Assembly: GCF_900172225.1 (NCBI RefSeq)
Contig: NZ_FWFO01000001.1
Location: forward strand, 434,001-498,000
Direction: 5' to 3'
DNA from: Falsiruegeria litorea R37
GTDB lineage: Bacteria; Pseudomonadota; Alphaproteobacteria; Rhodobacterales; Rhodobacteraceae
DNA length: 64,000 nucleotides
Both the position numbers and the translations under genes were made by a program. Shown here piece by piece: positions 8,548 to 18,167 of this stretch (position 1 is the stretch's first letter; each line of letters begins with the position of its first letter). Under the pieces are notes generated by a model. That model made no database searches, was not told where the DNA came from, and saw nothing but the letters and a program-made list of their open reading frames with translations.

Positions 8548-9752
8548 TGACACAAGCGTTTATCTGCGATGCCATCCGCACGCCCATCGGGCGCTATGGC
8601 GGTGGTTTGTCCGGGATGCGGGCTGACGATCTGGGTGCCGTCCCGTTGAAGGCGTTGATGGATCGGAACCCGAATGTGGATTGGGAGGCTGTGGACGATG
8701 TGCTCTATGGCTGTGCCAACCAGGCGGGCGAAGACAACCGCAATGTGGCGCGGATGTCGTCGCTATTGGCCGGGTTGCCTGAAAGTGTCTCTGGTACGAC
8801 CCTGAACCGGCTCTGTGGGTCGGGGTTGGACGCCGTGGCCTATGGCGCGCGCGCGATCAAATCCGGCGACGCCGACCTGATCATCGCAGGCGGTGTCGAA
8901 AGCATGAGCCGGGCGCCCTTTGTGATGCCCAAAGCCACCGGTGCGTTCAGCCGCGCCAATGAGGTGCATGACACCACCATCGGCTGGCGCTTCGTCAACA
9001 AATTGATGAAGGCGCAATACGGTGTCGATTCGATGCCCGAGACGGCGGAAAACGTGGCCGCAGATTTCGACATCAGCCGCGAGGATCAGGACGCCTTTGC
9101 CCTGCGCTCACAGCAGCGGACAGCGGCGGCGCAGACCGCGGGCGTCTTTGCCGAAGAGATCACGCCGGTGAGTATCCCGCAGCGAAAGGGTGATCCCAAG
9201 CTCGTTGATATGGACGAACACCCGCGCGCGGAAACCACCGCCGAAGGGCTGGCCAAGCTGCGCGCGCCTTTCCGCGAGGGGGGCTCTGTGACGGCGGGCA
9301 ATGCATCTGGCGTCAACGATGGGGCAGCCGCGTTGATCATCGCCAGCGAAGAGGCCGTCAAGCGTCATGGGCTGACACCCCGGGCGCGGATTGTGGCGGG
9401 CGCTGCGGCGGGCGTTGCACCGCGCATCATGGGGTATGGCCCTGCACCGTCTACACAAAAGCTGCTCAGCCGGGTGGGCATGACCATCGACCAGATCGAC
9501 GTGATCGAGTTGAACGAAGCCTTTGCCGCGCAAGCGTTGGCCGTCACGCGGGCTCTTGGTTTGCCGGACGACGCCGCGCATGTGAATCCCAATGGCGGGG
9601 CAATTGCCTTAGGTCATCCGCTTGGCATGTCGGGCGCAAGGCTTGCTCTGACGGCCACAAATCAGCTCCCACGAACCGGGGCCTCGCTGGCGCTGTGCAC
9701 CATGTGCATCGGCGTCGGGCAGGGCATTTCGGTTCTGTTAGAGCGTGTCTAG
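8547..9752 (+). CDS. Acetyl-CoA acyltransferase (thiolase), 3-oxoadipyl-CoA thiolase-like
   Basis: A 401-residue degradative thiolase that cleaves a 3-oxoacyl-CoA with CoA. The nucleophilic Cys is in TLNRLCGSGLDAV (about residue 90). HPLGMSGARLA carries the catalytic His, and CTMCIGVGQGISVLLE has the second Cys. GGVESMSRAPFVM and the overall length resemble PcaF/PaaJ 3-oxoadipyl-CoA thiolases, although broad-specificity thiolases share these motifs. It is the last gene of the operon, completing ligase, dehydrogenase and, in trans, hydratase/hydroxyacyl dehydrogenase into a full cycle. Confidence 0.93.
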   Translation: MTQAFICDAIRTPIGRYGGGLSGMRADDLGAVPLKALMDRNPNVDWEAVDDVLYGCANQAGEDNRNVARMSSLLAGLPESVSGTTLNRLCGSGLDAVAYGARAIKSGDADLIIAGGVESMSRAPFVMPKATGAFSRANEVHDTTIGWRFVNKLMKAQYGVDSMPETAENVAADFDISREDQDAFALRSQQRTAAAQTAGVFAEEITPVSIPQRKGDPKLVDMDEHPRAETTAEGLAKLRAPFREGGSVTAGNASGVNDGAAALIIASEEAVKRHGLTPRARIVAGAAAGVAPRIMGYGPAPSTQKLLSRVGMTIDQIDVIELNEAFAAQALAVTRALGLPDDAAHVNPNGGAIALGHPLGMSGARLALTATNQLPRTGASLALCTMCIGVGQGISVLLERV

Positions 9753-9886
9753 CAGGGATCGGAAAAGGTGATGGTTGAGATATGCATATAGTATTTCTAT
9801 GATTTCTCAGCCCTCGCTAACGTGATTGTCGATCCAATATCCAATGGCCGCATTCGGTCAAAACTCATGTTTGGGAGGAAACAAAC

Positions 9887-10843
9887 GTGTTCACACTCGC
9901 TAAATTCAAAACAGCCCTCACCGGCACCGTGCTCGCAGTGGCGGCATCCATGGCACAAGCTGCGGATTTCCCCGAGCGTCCCATCGACCTGGTCGTTGGC
10001 TTCAAGGCAGGCGGTGGCACCGATACATATGCGCGCGCGCTGGCCGCAGCGGCAGATGCGCATTTGGGTGGACAACCGGTTGTTGTTGTTAACAAACCCG
10101 GCGGTGGTGGCCTGGTTGGTGGCCGTTTCGTGGCCGACCAGCCGCCCACCGGTTACACGCTGTATCTGGCCTCGGCCGGTTCCCTGGTTCTGAAGAACCT
10201 GATCAAGCCGCAGGTTGTTGCCGACAAAGACTTCAAAATGGTTGGGACCATCGGTGAACTGACCGCAGGTATCTTTGTGCCTGCGTCGTCGCCCATTCAG
10301 ACCCTGGACGAGCTGATCGCAGCTGCCAAATCCTCTGACACCAAGCTGCGTTGGGGGCACACCGGTCGCGGCAACGTGTGGCACATGGCGGGTCTGGGCG
10401 TTCTGAACCCCAACGACGTCAAAGCCAAGGACGTGCCGTTCAAAGGTGGTTCGGGCGTGCGTGCGGCCCTGACCAGCGCCGACGTTGATTTCGGTGTCAT
10501 GGGTGCCCACCTGGCCCGTGGTTTCGAAGATGACGTGCGTCTGCTGGCGGTTTTGTCGAATGACCGTCACCCGGCTGCACCCGATGCACCATCGGCCAAA
10601 GAACTGGGTGTAGACTTCATCCCGGTTTCGACCCCGATGATCGTCATGGCGCCTGCGCGCACCTCGGATGAGGTTGTCGCCAAGCTGTCCGATGCCGTTG
10701 TCGCGATCACTCAGGAAGCGTCTTATGTCGACACCCTGTCCAAGGCGGGCCTGCCCACATCGAGCGTGAGCGGTGCAGACACGGCCGCTGCCCTTGAGAC
10801 CTCCAAGACCGAGTGGGGCAAACTGCTGGAAACCCTGGAATGA
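9887..10843 (+). CDS. tctC: Tripartite tricarboxylate transporter substrate-binding protein
   Basis: A 318-residue TctC-family periplasmic receptor. Start is GTG, with GGGAGGAA six bases upstream. The signal peptide ends at about MAQA/ADFPERP. The family hallmark is PIDLVVGFKAGGGTDTYARAL, followed by VVVVNKPGGGGLVGG. It captures a carboxylate, identity unknown, and hands it to the TctB-TctA membrane pair. It overlaps tctB by ATGA. The preceding 133 bases hold an AT-rich promoter-like region with ATATGCATAT. Adjacent acyl-CoA and D-2-hydroxyacid genes suggest the cargo feeds them, which is inference. Confidence 0.93.
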   Translation: MFTLAKFKTALTGTVLAVAASMAQAADFPERPIDLVVGFKAGGGTDTYARALAAAADAHLGGQPVVVVNKPGGGGLVGGRFVADQPPTGYTLYLASAGSLVLKNLIKPQVVADKDFKMVGTIGELTAGIFVPASSPIQTLDELIAAAKSSDTKLRWGHTGRGNVWHMAGLGVLNPNDVKAKDVPFKGGSGVRAALTSADVDFGVMGAHLARGFEDDVRLLAVLSNDRHPAAPDAPSAKELGVDFIPVSTPMIVMAPARTSDEVVAKLSDAVVAITQEASYVDTLSKAGLPTSSVSGADTAAALETSKTEWGKLLETLE

Positions 10844-11361
10844 CCGAGGGTGTACAAATCGAAGTGGCGCGCAAAACAGCGCGCCACAACATCTTTGCCG
10901 GATTGGCTCTGATCGCGCTCGCCGCTTTCTTTTTCTGGAAATCCTTCAACATCTCGCTGGATTTCGTTGATGAAGAAGGCATCGGGCCACGGTTCTTTCC
11001 GCAAGCCATCTGTGTTGTACTGGGCCTGATCGGTGCCGTCATGATCGTCTTTGGTCTGCGTGAGCAAGTCGCGCCCGCTGACAAGTCGAGCTTTGACGCG
11101 AAACGCTTTTTCGTTGACGCTGTGCCGCTTTTTGCCCTCGGGATTGCTTTCGTCTGGATGTTCGGCGCGTTTGGCTATGTCGTGGCCTGTTTTATGTTGC
11201 TGCTGGTCGCTTCCATGATTTTTGCGGTGCGGGGTCCGGCGCTTATCTTGTTGCCGACTTGTGCAACCGTCACGCTCTATCTGCTGTTCTTCAAACTGAT
11301 GACCGTGTTCGAACCTGCGGCAACCATCCTGAATCCCCTGACCCTAATCGGGCTGAAGTGA
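10840..11361 (+). CDS. tctB: Tripartite tricarboxylate transporter small membrane subunit
   Basis: A 173-residue TctB-family integral membrane protein. About four hydrophobic segments are visible: ALIALAAFFFWKSF, a helix around AICVVLGLIGAVMIVFGL, one around FALGIAFVWMFGAFGYVVACFMLLL, and one around ALILLPTCATVTLYLLFF. DEEGIGPRFFPQ in the first loop is typical of the family. The ATG overlaps the tctC stop; an upstream in-frame ATG lies inside tctC and is rejected. It pairs with the large subunit that starts 10 bases after its stop. Confidence 0.9.
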   Translation: MTEGVQIEVARKTARHNIFAGLALIALAAFFFWKSFNISLDFVDEEGIGPRFFPQAICVVLGLIGAVMIVFGLREQVAPADKSSFDAKRFFVDAVPLFALGIAFVWMFGAFGYVVACFMLLLVASMIFAVRGPALILLPTCATVTLYLLFFKLMTVFEPAATILNPLTLIGLK

Positions 11362-11371
11362 GGCGCATGAC

Positions 11372-12883
11372 ATGGAACTTTTGAACGGTTTCTACACCAT
11401 CTTCACCACGCCCGAGACGTTGATGTTCGTCGTTCTGGGTGCGGTTCTGGGCGTTATCGTAGGTGCGGTGCCGGGGCTGACGGCCTCGGCCGCGATCGCG
11501 ATGCTGGTTCCGATCACCTATTACATCGACCCTCTGTCGGCGCTGGCGTTCCTTTACGTGATCGGCAAGGCGGGGCGATTTGGGGGATCGATATCAGCGA
11601 TCCTGTTTAATACGCCAGGGACGACGGCCGCGGCTGCGACGGTGATCGACGGGCACGCCCTGACCAAAAAGGGCAAGGCGGGCAAGGCGTTGAAAACGGC
11701 CACCGTGGCCTCGGTCATCGGGGACCTGGTTGGCGAGTTCATCCTGATCTTTGGCGCGTTGACCATCGCCCAGTTGACCCGCGAATTGGGTCCGCCGGAT
11801 TACTTTGCGATCTATGTCTGTGCCTTCCTGATCATCGGTTCGGTCATCTCCGACTCGGTTCTCAAGGGCATTGCATCGACTCTCTTTGGTGCGACTTTGG
11901 CGATGATCGGTCTGGATCCGATCACATCCGAGCCGCGCTTCGATTTTGGCATGGTCGAGCTCTACAATGGCTTCTCACTGGTGCCGCTGCTCATCGGTCT
12001 CTTTGTGATCTCCGAGGTTTTCTCGCAGGTTTTCCCGGCCCGCAAAGGGCAGGAACATCATGACGAGATCCGCGCCAAGAACCCTGACGACGACCGCTTG
12101 AGCTGGGCAGAACTGAAGCGCTGCCTGCCGTTCATCGGGCGCGGCTCGGCTATCGGTTCGATGGTTGGCCTGATCCCGGGCGTGGGCTCGGCTGTGGCGT
12201 GTTTTGTGGCTTATGGGTCTTCCAAGGCCAAAGCACCGAACAAGGATGAATGGGGCAAAGGCGCGATCGAAGGTGTCGCGGCCCCCGAGGCGGCAAACAA
12301 CGCCGTTTCCGGACCGTCGATGATCCCGCTTCTGGCACTTGGTGTGCCAGGCTCGACTATCGCGGCGATGCTGATGGGCGTGTTCCTGATCCACGGCATC
12401 CAGGTCGGCCCCAAGATCTTTGAGACCTCGGGCGATGTGGTCTACGGCCTCTTTGCGGCTGGTCTGACTGGCATCGTGCTCTATGGCCTTATCGGTTGGT
12501 TTGGTGGTCCGCTGATCGGTCGCGTGATCGACAAGGTCCCACAGCGCCTGATCTATCCGACCATTCTGGCGGTTGCTCTGATCTCGGCCTACACGGCGCG
12601 GTCGTCGATGTTCGACGTGATGGTGGCCTGCCTCTTTGGTTTGATCGGCTACTTCATGCGAACGCTGAACTTCAGCCCTGCGGCGACGATCATTGCCTTT
12701 GTTCTGGCCCCTGGTGCTGAACAGGCGCTGCGCCAGTCGGTTCTGCTGACCGATGATGGCTTTGGCATCTTCCTGACCCGCCCGGTGGCACTGGTGTTCT
12801 TTGCCATTCCGTTGGTTGCCATCGGCATCCGGATCGTTGCGCGGATGCGTGCGCCAAAACAGGCGCCCGAGCCGCAAACCTGA
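11372..12883 (+). CDS. tctA: Tripartite tricarboxylate transporter large permease
   Basis: A 503-residue TctA-family permease with about 11-12 predicted membrane segments. The conserved motif GAVLGVIVGAVPGLTASAAIAMLVP is near residue 25, and its repeat-like counterpart GSMVGLIPGVGSAVACFVAYG is around 260-280. EGVAAPEAANNAVSGPSMIPLLALGVPGS is the third diagnostic block. It is driven by ion gradient rather than ATP and forms the translocation path with TctB. Length matches the family. The next gene begins 52 bases downstream. Confidence 0.94.
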   Translation: MELLNGFYTIFTTPETLMFVVLGAVLGVIVGAVPGLTASAAIAMLVPITYYIDPLSALAFLYVIGKAGRFGGSISAILFNTPGTTAAAATVIDGHALTKKGKAGKALKTATVASVIGDLVGEFILIFGALTIAQLTRELGPPDYFAIYVCAFLIIGSVISDSVLKGIASTLFGATLAMIGLDPITSEPRFDFGMVELYNGFSLVPLLIGLFVISEVFSQVFPARKGQEHHDEIRAKNPDDDRLSWAELKRCLPFIGRGSAIGSMVGLIPGVGSAVACFVAYGSSKAKAPNKDEWGKGAIEGVAAPEAANNAVSGPSMIPLLALGVPGSTIAAMLMGVFLIHGIQVGPKIFETSGDVVYGLFAAGLTGIVLYGLIGWFGGPLIGRVIDKVPQRLIYPTILAVALISAYTARSSMFDVMVACLFGLIGYFMRTLNFSPAATIIAFVLAPGAEQALRQSVLLTDDGFGIFLTRPVALVFFAIPLVAIGIRIVARMRAPKQAPEPQT

Positions 12884-12935
12884 CGACAATGGTCCGGGTG
12901 CTGAGGCGCCCGGACCCATTAGCCGGATCGTCCTT

Positions 12936-15815
12936 ATGCTGGATCACCCCAATTCATCACTGACCCGATTTATAGATGCGCTGCGCGCAAACGGATTTAC
13001 CGGCGACATTGAAAGCGACCTGGGTGCATGCCTTGTCGCGGCCACAGACAACAGCATCTACCACGTGGCCCCGGATGCGATCCTGTTTCCGAAATCTGCC
13101 GAAGATGTCGAACGGCTCGCGCGCCTTGCGCAGGATCACGACATCGCCCTGACGGCACGTGGGGGCGGCACCGGAACCAACGGTCAATCTCTGAACGCGG
13201 GCGTTGTCGTGGACATGTCGCGTCACATGCGAGATATCCTGGCGCTGAACCTGGAAGCTGGGTCAGTTACAGTACAACCCGGTGTCGTTCTGGACCAGCT
13301 CAACACATACCTCAAACCTCATGGGTTTTTCTTTGCGCCGACGGTGTCTACCTCGTCGCGGGCGACAGTGGGCGGCATGTTCGCCACCGATGCCAGCGGC
13401 AAGGGCAGCCGGATCTATGGGCGCATGTCGGATCACGTCGCGGCTGCGAACGTGGTTCTGGCCAATGGGCGGCCTGTCTCTGTCACCACTCACGGCACCT
13501 CTGATGCCGAACTTGGCCAGATGGGCCGGGCTCTGTGTCAGGAACTAGAGGGCAAGGCCGCAGAGATCGCCCGACGCTTTCCAGACCTGAACCGGGGCCT
13601 GACCGGCTACAACCTGGATCAGGCGCGCGGAGCGTCGGGCGATCTCGATTTTATCAAGTTGTTGGCGGGCTCCGAGGGGACACTGGCGTTGACCACGCAA
13701 TTGACCTTGCGCGTGACGCCATTCCCAAAGCAGCGGGCGCTGACGGTTTTGGCCTATGATGATTGCGCTTTGGCGCTGAGCCACGTCCCCCGCCTGGTTG
13801 AGGCAGACCCAAGCGCCATCGAGTTTCTAGACGACAAGATCCTGGCCCTCGCCGCTGCCTCACCGATGTGGAGTCAGTTGGAAGGTGTTCTAGGACAAAT
13901 TGGTGATGCCGGCGGGTTCCTTTTCGTCGAGTTCATCGGTGAAACGATCAAAGAGGTCGCTGCAGGGCAAAAACGGCTGGCGCGCATTCTGGAGCAAGGT
14001 CACGTTCCCGTCGCGGCGCAGGTGACTACGGCAGAGCCGACCGACATGTCGGCTCTGTGGGAAATGCGCAAACGGTCCGTGGGCCTGTTGGCGGCGGTCG
14101 AGACAAAGCGGATCGGCCTGCCCTTCGTCGAGGATGCCGCCGTCCCCCCCGAGAAACTGTCGGAATTTGTGGCCGAGTTCGGTGCGCTGCTGGATGGGTT
14201 CAACCTGTCTTATGGCATGTTTGGCCACGCTGACGTGGGCTGTGTCCACGTGCGGCCGATGTTGAACATGCGCGAGGCGCAGGATCGCGCGATGATCCGT
14301 AAGGTGTCGGACGCGGTGTCGGATCTGTGCCAGCGCCACGGTGGCCTGATTTGGGGCGAGCATGGCAAAGGTGTGCGTGGCGAATATGTTGAGCGCTACG
14401 TTGGACCAGAACTTTATGCGGTGATGCGCCGGATCAAGGCCTGGTTCGACCCGGACAATCGCCTGAACCCTGGCAAGCTGGTGACTGCTGCTGACAGCGA
14501 TCTGAAAGTGATGAAGATCGACGCTGTACCCATGCGCGGCACGCGTGATGCCGAGGTCAATGAGCAGGCCTTTGGCGCGTTTGAACGCGCAATTGCCTGC
14601 AACGGCAACGGGGCCTGCCACAACTGGGCGCCCGATGATCCGATGTGCCCGTCCTACAAGGCCACGCGTGACAAGACCCAAGCGCCAAAGGGGCGCGCGA
14701 CCCTGTTCCGCGAATGGAGCCGGTCAACGTCTCTTGGCGAACCAGTGGAAGAGGTTGAGGCGGCACTGAAAGAGAGCCTGGATACCTGCCTGTCGTGCAA
14801 GTCGTGTTCGGGGCAATGTCCGGTGCGCGTCGACATCCCGACGATGAAATCCGAGTTTCTGTCGCGGTACTACGAACGCCACAACCGCCCCCTGCGCGAT
14901 CATCTGCTGCGCTATATGGAGCGATTGTCGATGCACCTTCGCAGGCGTCCGAGGCTGGCGAACATGGCCATGGGCAACCCGATCAGTCGGATGGTTCTGA
15001 ACAAGGCCTTCGGCCTGTCCGACGTGCCCGGCTTTTCCATCACATCTGCCGAGCAGATGGTGGTCGACAACGGTGGGCGCATCCTGTCGAAGTCGGACAA
15101 TTTGGGTGACAAGCCCGTTGTTCTGGTCCTCGACAGCTTTACCGGAGCGTTTGAAACGCAAGTGGTTGGCACCGTGACCGGTCTATTGGTTCGGCTCGGT
15201 TATTCGGTTTGGGCTTGTCCGCCGCTTCTGAACGGCAAAGCACAGCAGGTGCGCGGGTTTGCGCGGGACTTTGATGTGCAACGCAGCAAGACCAGTGCGG
15301 CGTTGAAGCGGATGGCGGCGGCGGGCGCGCCGATGATCAGTTTGGAACCCGCCGTGACAGACCTGTTCAGCAAGGAATACCAGACCGGCGTCGGCGTCGG
15401 CGCCGCGTTCCGGGTTCTGTCACTTGATAGCTTTCTGCACGACAACCTTGAAGATCTGCCGCGCATGCCTGCGCAGGACGGCTCTTACGCTCTGTTTTCG
15501 CATTGTACCGAAAAGACGGCTGATCCCGCCACGGGACGGCGGTGGGTTGCGATTTTCGCCCGCCTTGGCCTGAAGCTGGAGCAGGTTTCGACCGGGTGTT
15601 GCGGCATGGCGGGGCTTTTTGGCCACGAGGCCGAGCATCAAGACATGTCTCGCGATCTGTTTGATTTGTCGTGGCGGGGCCCTTTGACGAAGCCCGGTCG
15701 AACACCGTTGGCGACGGGCTTTTCCTGCCGCTCACAAGTCAAGCGATTTGGCGAGCAACCAATCTTTCACCCTGCCGCGGCCCTTTTGGCTCGGCTGACC
15801 CAAAATCCAACCTGA
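12936..15815 (+). CDS. FAD-binding, (Fe-S)-binding D-2-hydroxyacid dehydrogenase (YdiJ/D-2-hydroxyglutarate dehydrogenase-like)
   Basis: A 959-residue two-part flavoprotein. The N-terminal FAD_binding_4 domain carries ARGGGTGTNGQSLN (about 75-88), followed by the FAD-oxidase C-terminal domain to about 500. A ferredoxin-like iron-sulfur region follows, with cysteine clusters near 555 (CNGNGACHNW) and 618 (CLSCKSCSGQC). The C-terminal CCG-type segment ends with STGCCGMAGLFGHE. The architecture and size match E. coli YdiJ, a D-2-hydroxyglutarate dehydrogenase. Substrates in this clade may be other D-2-hydroxyacids. It follows the carboxylate importer, so it may oxidise the imported acid. The start at 12936 has no clear ribosome site. 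Confidence 0.88.
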   Translation: MLDHPNSSLTRFIDALRANGFTGDIESDLGACLVAATDNSIYHVAPDAILFPKSAEDVERLARLAQDHDIALTARGGGTGTNGQSLNAGVVVDMSRHMRDILALNLEAGSVTVQPGVVLDQLNTYLKPHGFFFAPTVSTSSRATVGGMFATDASGKGSRIYGRMSDHVAAANVVLANGRPVSVTTHGTSDAELGQMGRALCQELEGKAAEIARRFPDLNRGLTGYNLDQARGASGDLDFIKLLAGSEGTLALTTQLTLRVTPFPKQRALTVLAYDDCALALSHVPRLVEADPSAIEFLDDKILALAAASPMWSQLEGVLGQIGDAGGFLFVEFIGETIKEVAAGQKRLARILEQGHVPVAAQVTTAEPTDMSALWEMRKRSVGLLAAVETKRIGLPFVEDAAVPPEKLSEFVAEFGALLDGFNLSYGMFGHADVGCVHVRPMLNMREAQDRAMIRKVSDAVSDLCQRHGGLIWGEHGKGVRGEYVERYVGPELYAVMRRIKAWFDPDNRLNPGKLVTAADSDLKVMKIDAVPMRGTRDAEVNEQAFGAFERAIACNGNGACHNWAPDDPMCPSYKATRDKTQAPKGRATLFREWSRSTSLGEPVEEVEAALKESLDTCLSCKSCSGQCPVRVDIPTMKSEFLSRYYERHNRPLRDHLLRYMERLSMHLRRRPRLANMAMGNPISRMVLNKAFGLSDVPGFSITSAEQMVVDNGGRILSKSDNLGDKPVVLVLDSFTGAFETQVVGTVTGLLVRLGYSVWACPPLLNGKAQQVRGFARDFDVQRSKTSAALKRMAAAGAPMISLEPAVTDLFSKEYQTGVGVGAAFRVLSLDSFLHDNLEDLPRMPAQDGSYALFSHCTEKTADPATGRRWVAIFARLGLKLEQVSTGCCGMAGLFGHEAEHQDMSRDLFDLSWRGPLTKPGRTPLATGFSCRSQVKRFGEQPIFHPAAALLARLTQNPT

Positions 15816-15825
15816 AAGGGACGGC

Positions 15826-17283
15826 ATGAAGCCTGCAAATACAATTGTTTTGATGTCGGATGAACACGCATCCCGGATCATGGGCTGTGCCGGACACCCT
15901 TTTGTGCGAACCCCGAACCTCGATCGCCTGGCCGCGCGTGGCACCCGCTTTGATGCAGCCTATACCAATTCACCCATTTGTGTGCCCGCACGCGCCAGCT
16001 TTGCCACCGGAAAATACGGCCACCAAACCGGCCATTGGGATAACGCCACGCCCTATACGGGTGCGCCTAAGTCCTGGGGGCACTACCTGCAGGACAACGG
16101 CAATCCGGTGGGTTCGATTGGCAAGCTGCATTATCGCAACGAAACCGACCCGGTGGGCCTGGATTTCCAACAGATTCCGATGCATCTGGTGAACGGGGTG
16201 GGGGATGTTCTGGGCTGCGTGCGCGAGCCGATGCCACGCCGCTGGAAGGCGCGCGATCTGGCCGACAGCGCGGGCCCCGGTGAGACAGCTTATACCGCCT
16301 ATGACCGCAACATCACCGAAGCTGCCATCGAATGGCTTACCAAGCGTGGTCTCGAAGAGACCCCGGACAAGCCTTGGACCGTCTTCATCTCGATGGTGGC
16401 GCCGCATTTCCCGCTGACCGCACCGCAAGCGTTCTATGACATGTACAAGGACATGGACCTCTGGCCGTCGAAACCCGCGCGCGAGGATGATCACCCTTGG
16501 CTCAAGGCGCTGCGTCACTGCTTTGTTTATGACAACTTCACTGATGAACGCACGCAGGCCGCATTGACCGGCTATTTCGGTTTGGTCAGCTTCATGGACG
16601 CCAATGTGGGCAAGATTCTGGACGCGGTAGAGGCCGCCGGCCTGACCGAAAATACCCGGATCATCTATGTCAGCGACCATGGCGACAACATGGGCGAACG
16701 CGGTATGTGGGGCAAATCCAACATGTATGAAGAGGCCGCCGCCGTGCCGATGATCATGGCTGGACCGGATGTGCCACAAGACCACGTGTGCAAGACGCCG
16801 ACGTCTTTGGCCGATGTGTTTCCCACCGTGCTTGAGGCGGCGGGCTTGCAAGCGGAAGATCCCGAGTTGCCGGGGCGATCGCTGTTGCAGATCGCGGCAG
16901 AATCCGATTGCAATCAGCGTGCTGTCTTCTCGGAATATCATGCGGCGGGCGCAGCCTCGGGCGCATTCATGATCCGAAAAGGCAAGTGGAAATACATCTA
17001 CTACGTCGGGATGACACCGCAGCTCTTTGATCTGGAGGCTGATCTGGCCGAAGTGAACGATCTGGGCACTTCGCCCGAGCACCAGGCAGTGCTCGAAGAC
17101 CTACATGCCGAACTGCTCAAGGTGTGTGACCCCGAAGCAGTGGATCGTCAGGCCAAAGCCGATCAGGCCTCGATTGTCGACGCAAACGGCGGGGTCGAGG
17201 CCGTGCTGGAACGTGGTGGATTTGGTGCGACTCCGGCCCCTGGGGCGAAGGCCGATTTTGCGGCTTCGGGCGTGAACCAATGA
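15826..17283 (+). CDS. Sulfatase (formylglycine-dependent)
   Basis: A 485-residue type I sulfatase. Cys52 lies in PICVPARASFATGKY, the C-x-P-x-R plus GK motif in which Cys is converted to formylglycine by a separate maturase not seen here. Metal-binding residues include the early SDEHAS and the later YVSDHGDNMGERGMWGK. No signal peptide is visible, so the enzyme is probably cytoplasmic, as choline-sulfatase-like enzymes are. It starts 10 bases after the flavoprotein gene and overlaps the next gene by ATGA. Substrate unknown; choline sulfate or a sulfated carboxylate are possibilities. Confidence 0.9.
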   Translation: MKPANTIVLMSDEHASRIMGCAGHPFVRTPNLDRLAARGTRFDAAYTNSPICVPARASFATGKYGHQTGHWDNATPYTGAPKSWGHYLQDNGNPVGSIGKLHYRNETDPVGLDFQQIPMHLVNGVGDVLGCVREPMPRRWKARDLADSAGPGETAYTAYDRNITEAAIEWLTKRGLEETPDKPWTVFISMVAPHFPLTAPQAFYDMYKDMDLWPSKPAREDDHPWLKALRHCFVYDNFTDERTQAALTGYFGLVSFMDANVGKILDAVEAAGLTENTRIIYVSDHGDNMGERGMWGKSNMYEEAAAVPMIMAGPDVPQDHVCKTPTSLADVFPTVLEAAGLQAEDPELPGRSLLQIAAESDCNQRAVFSEYHAAGAASGAFMIRKGKWKYIYYVGMTPQLFDLEADLAEVNDLGTSPEHQAVLEDLHAELLKVCDPEAVDRQAKADQASIVDANGGVEAVLERGGFGATPAPGAKADFAASGVNQ

Positions 17284-18161
17284 CCTCCGCTGAGCGGCAG
17301 ATCCCGAATTGTGCGGGCCCTGTTTTCGCATCTCGTCCGGCCACCTTCACGCCGCCTCTCCTGGCCTGTGACTGTCATGCGCATGTGTTTGGGCCGTTGG
17401 ATCAATTTCCGATGGTCCCGGACCGGCTCTATACCCCGCCCGAGGCGTCATTGGCGGACTACACGCATTTGCTGGATACGCTTGGTTTTCAACGCGGCGT
17501 GATCGTGCAACCCAGTGTCTATGGTACCGACAACCGGGCCACGCTCGAGGCCACGGCCAGCGATCCGGACAAGTTCCGGGCGGTGGTTGTCGTCGATGGT
17601 TCGATCGCCCTGGATCAGCTGCAAAGCTATCATCAACAAGGGGCGCGTGGGGTGCGTTGCAACCTGCTCTTCAGCGGAGACAAGGCAATGCAGGATGTTC
17701 GGCGGATCGCCGACAAAATCGCGCCTCTGGACTGGCATTTGCAAGTGCTGCTGGATGTCTCGACCTTCACCAATGTGCATCATGTCTTTTCCAACTTGCC
17801 CGTGCAGACGGTGTTTGACCACATGGGGCATTTCCCCGCCGATAAGGGCATCAATGATCCGGGGTTCCGGGATCTGCTGAGATTGATGGGCGAGGGCAAG
17901 GCCTGGGCAAAACTGTCAGGTGCTTACCGGTTCACAGGGATGTACCAGACGCCCTATCAAGATGTTGTGCCGATTGCGCAGGCCTTGGTCGCGGCCAACC
18001 CCAATCACGTGGTGTTCGGCACCGATTGGCCGCATCCACATATTCCTGTGGCAATGCCCGACGATGGGGCCCTTTTGTCCGAGTTGCTTGAGTGGGCCCC
18101 GGATCAGGCCACGCGCGACGCCATTTTGGTGGACAATCCGGCGCGGCTATACGGGTTTTGA
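17280..18161 (+). CDS. TIM-barrel amidohydrolase, 2-pyrone-4,6-dicarboxylate lactonase-like
   Basis: A 293-residue amidohydrolase-2 family protein. CDCHAHVFGP near residue 36 supplies the HxH metal motif. VFDHMGHFP and FGTDWPHPHIP (about 245-255) are the other barrel motifs, the last with the catalytic Asp. The arrangement resembles the LigI lactonase group, which hydrolyses 2-pyrone-4,6-dicarboxylate. Many members have other lactone or decarboxylation substrates. It is translationally coupled to the sulfatase, so the two probably act on the same compound in sequence. Confidence 0.82.
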   Translation: MTSAERQIPNCAGPVFASRPATFTPPLLACDCHAHVFGPLDQFPMVPDRLYTPPEASLADYTHLLDTLGFQRGVIVQPSVYGTDNRATLEATASDPDKFRAVVVVDGSIALDQLQSYHQQGARGVRCNLLFSGDKAMQDVRRIADKIAPLDWHLQVLLDVSTFTNVHHVFSNLPVQTVFDHMGHFPADKGINDPGFRDLLRLMGEGKAWAKLSGAYRFTGMYQTPYQDVVPIAQALVAANPNHVVFGTDWPHPHIPVAMPDDGALLSELLEWAPDQATRDAILVDNPARLYGF

Positions 18162-18167
18162 CTCGGT

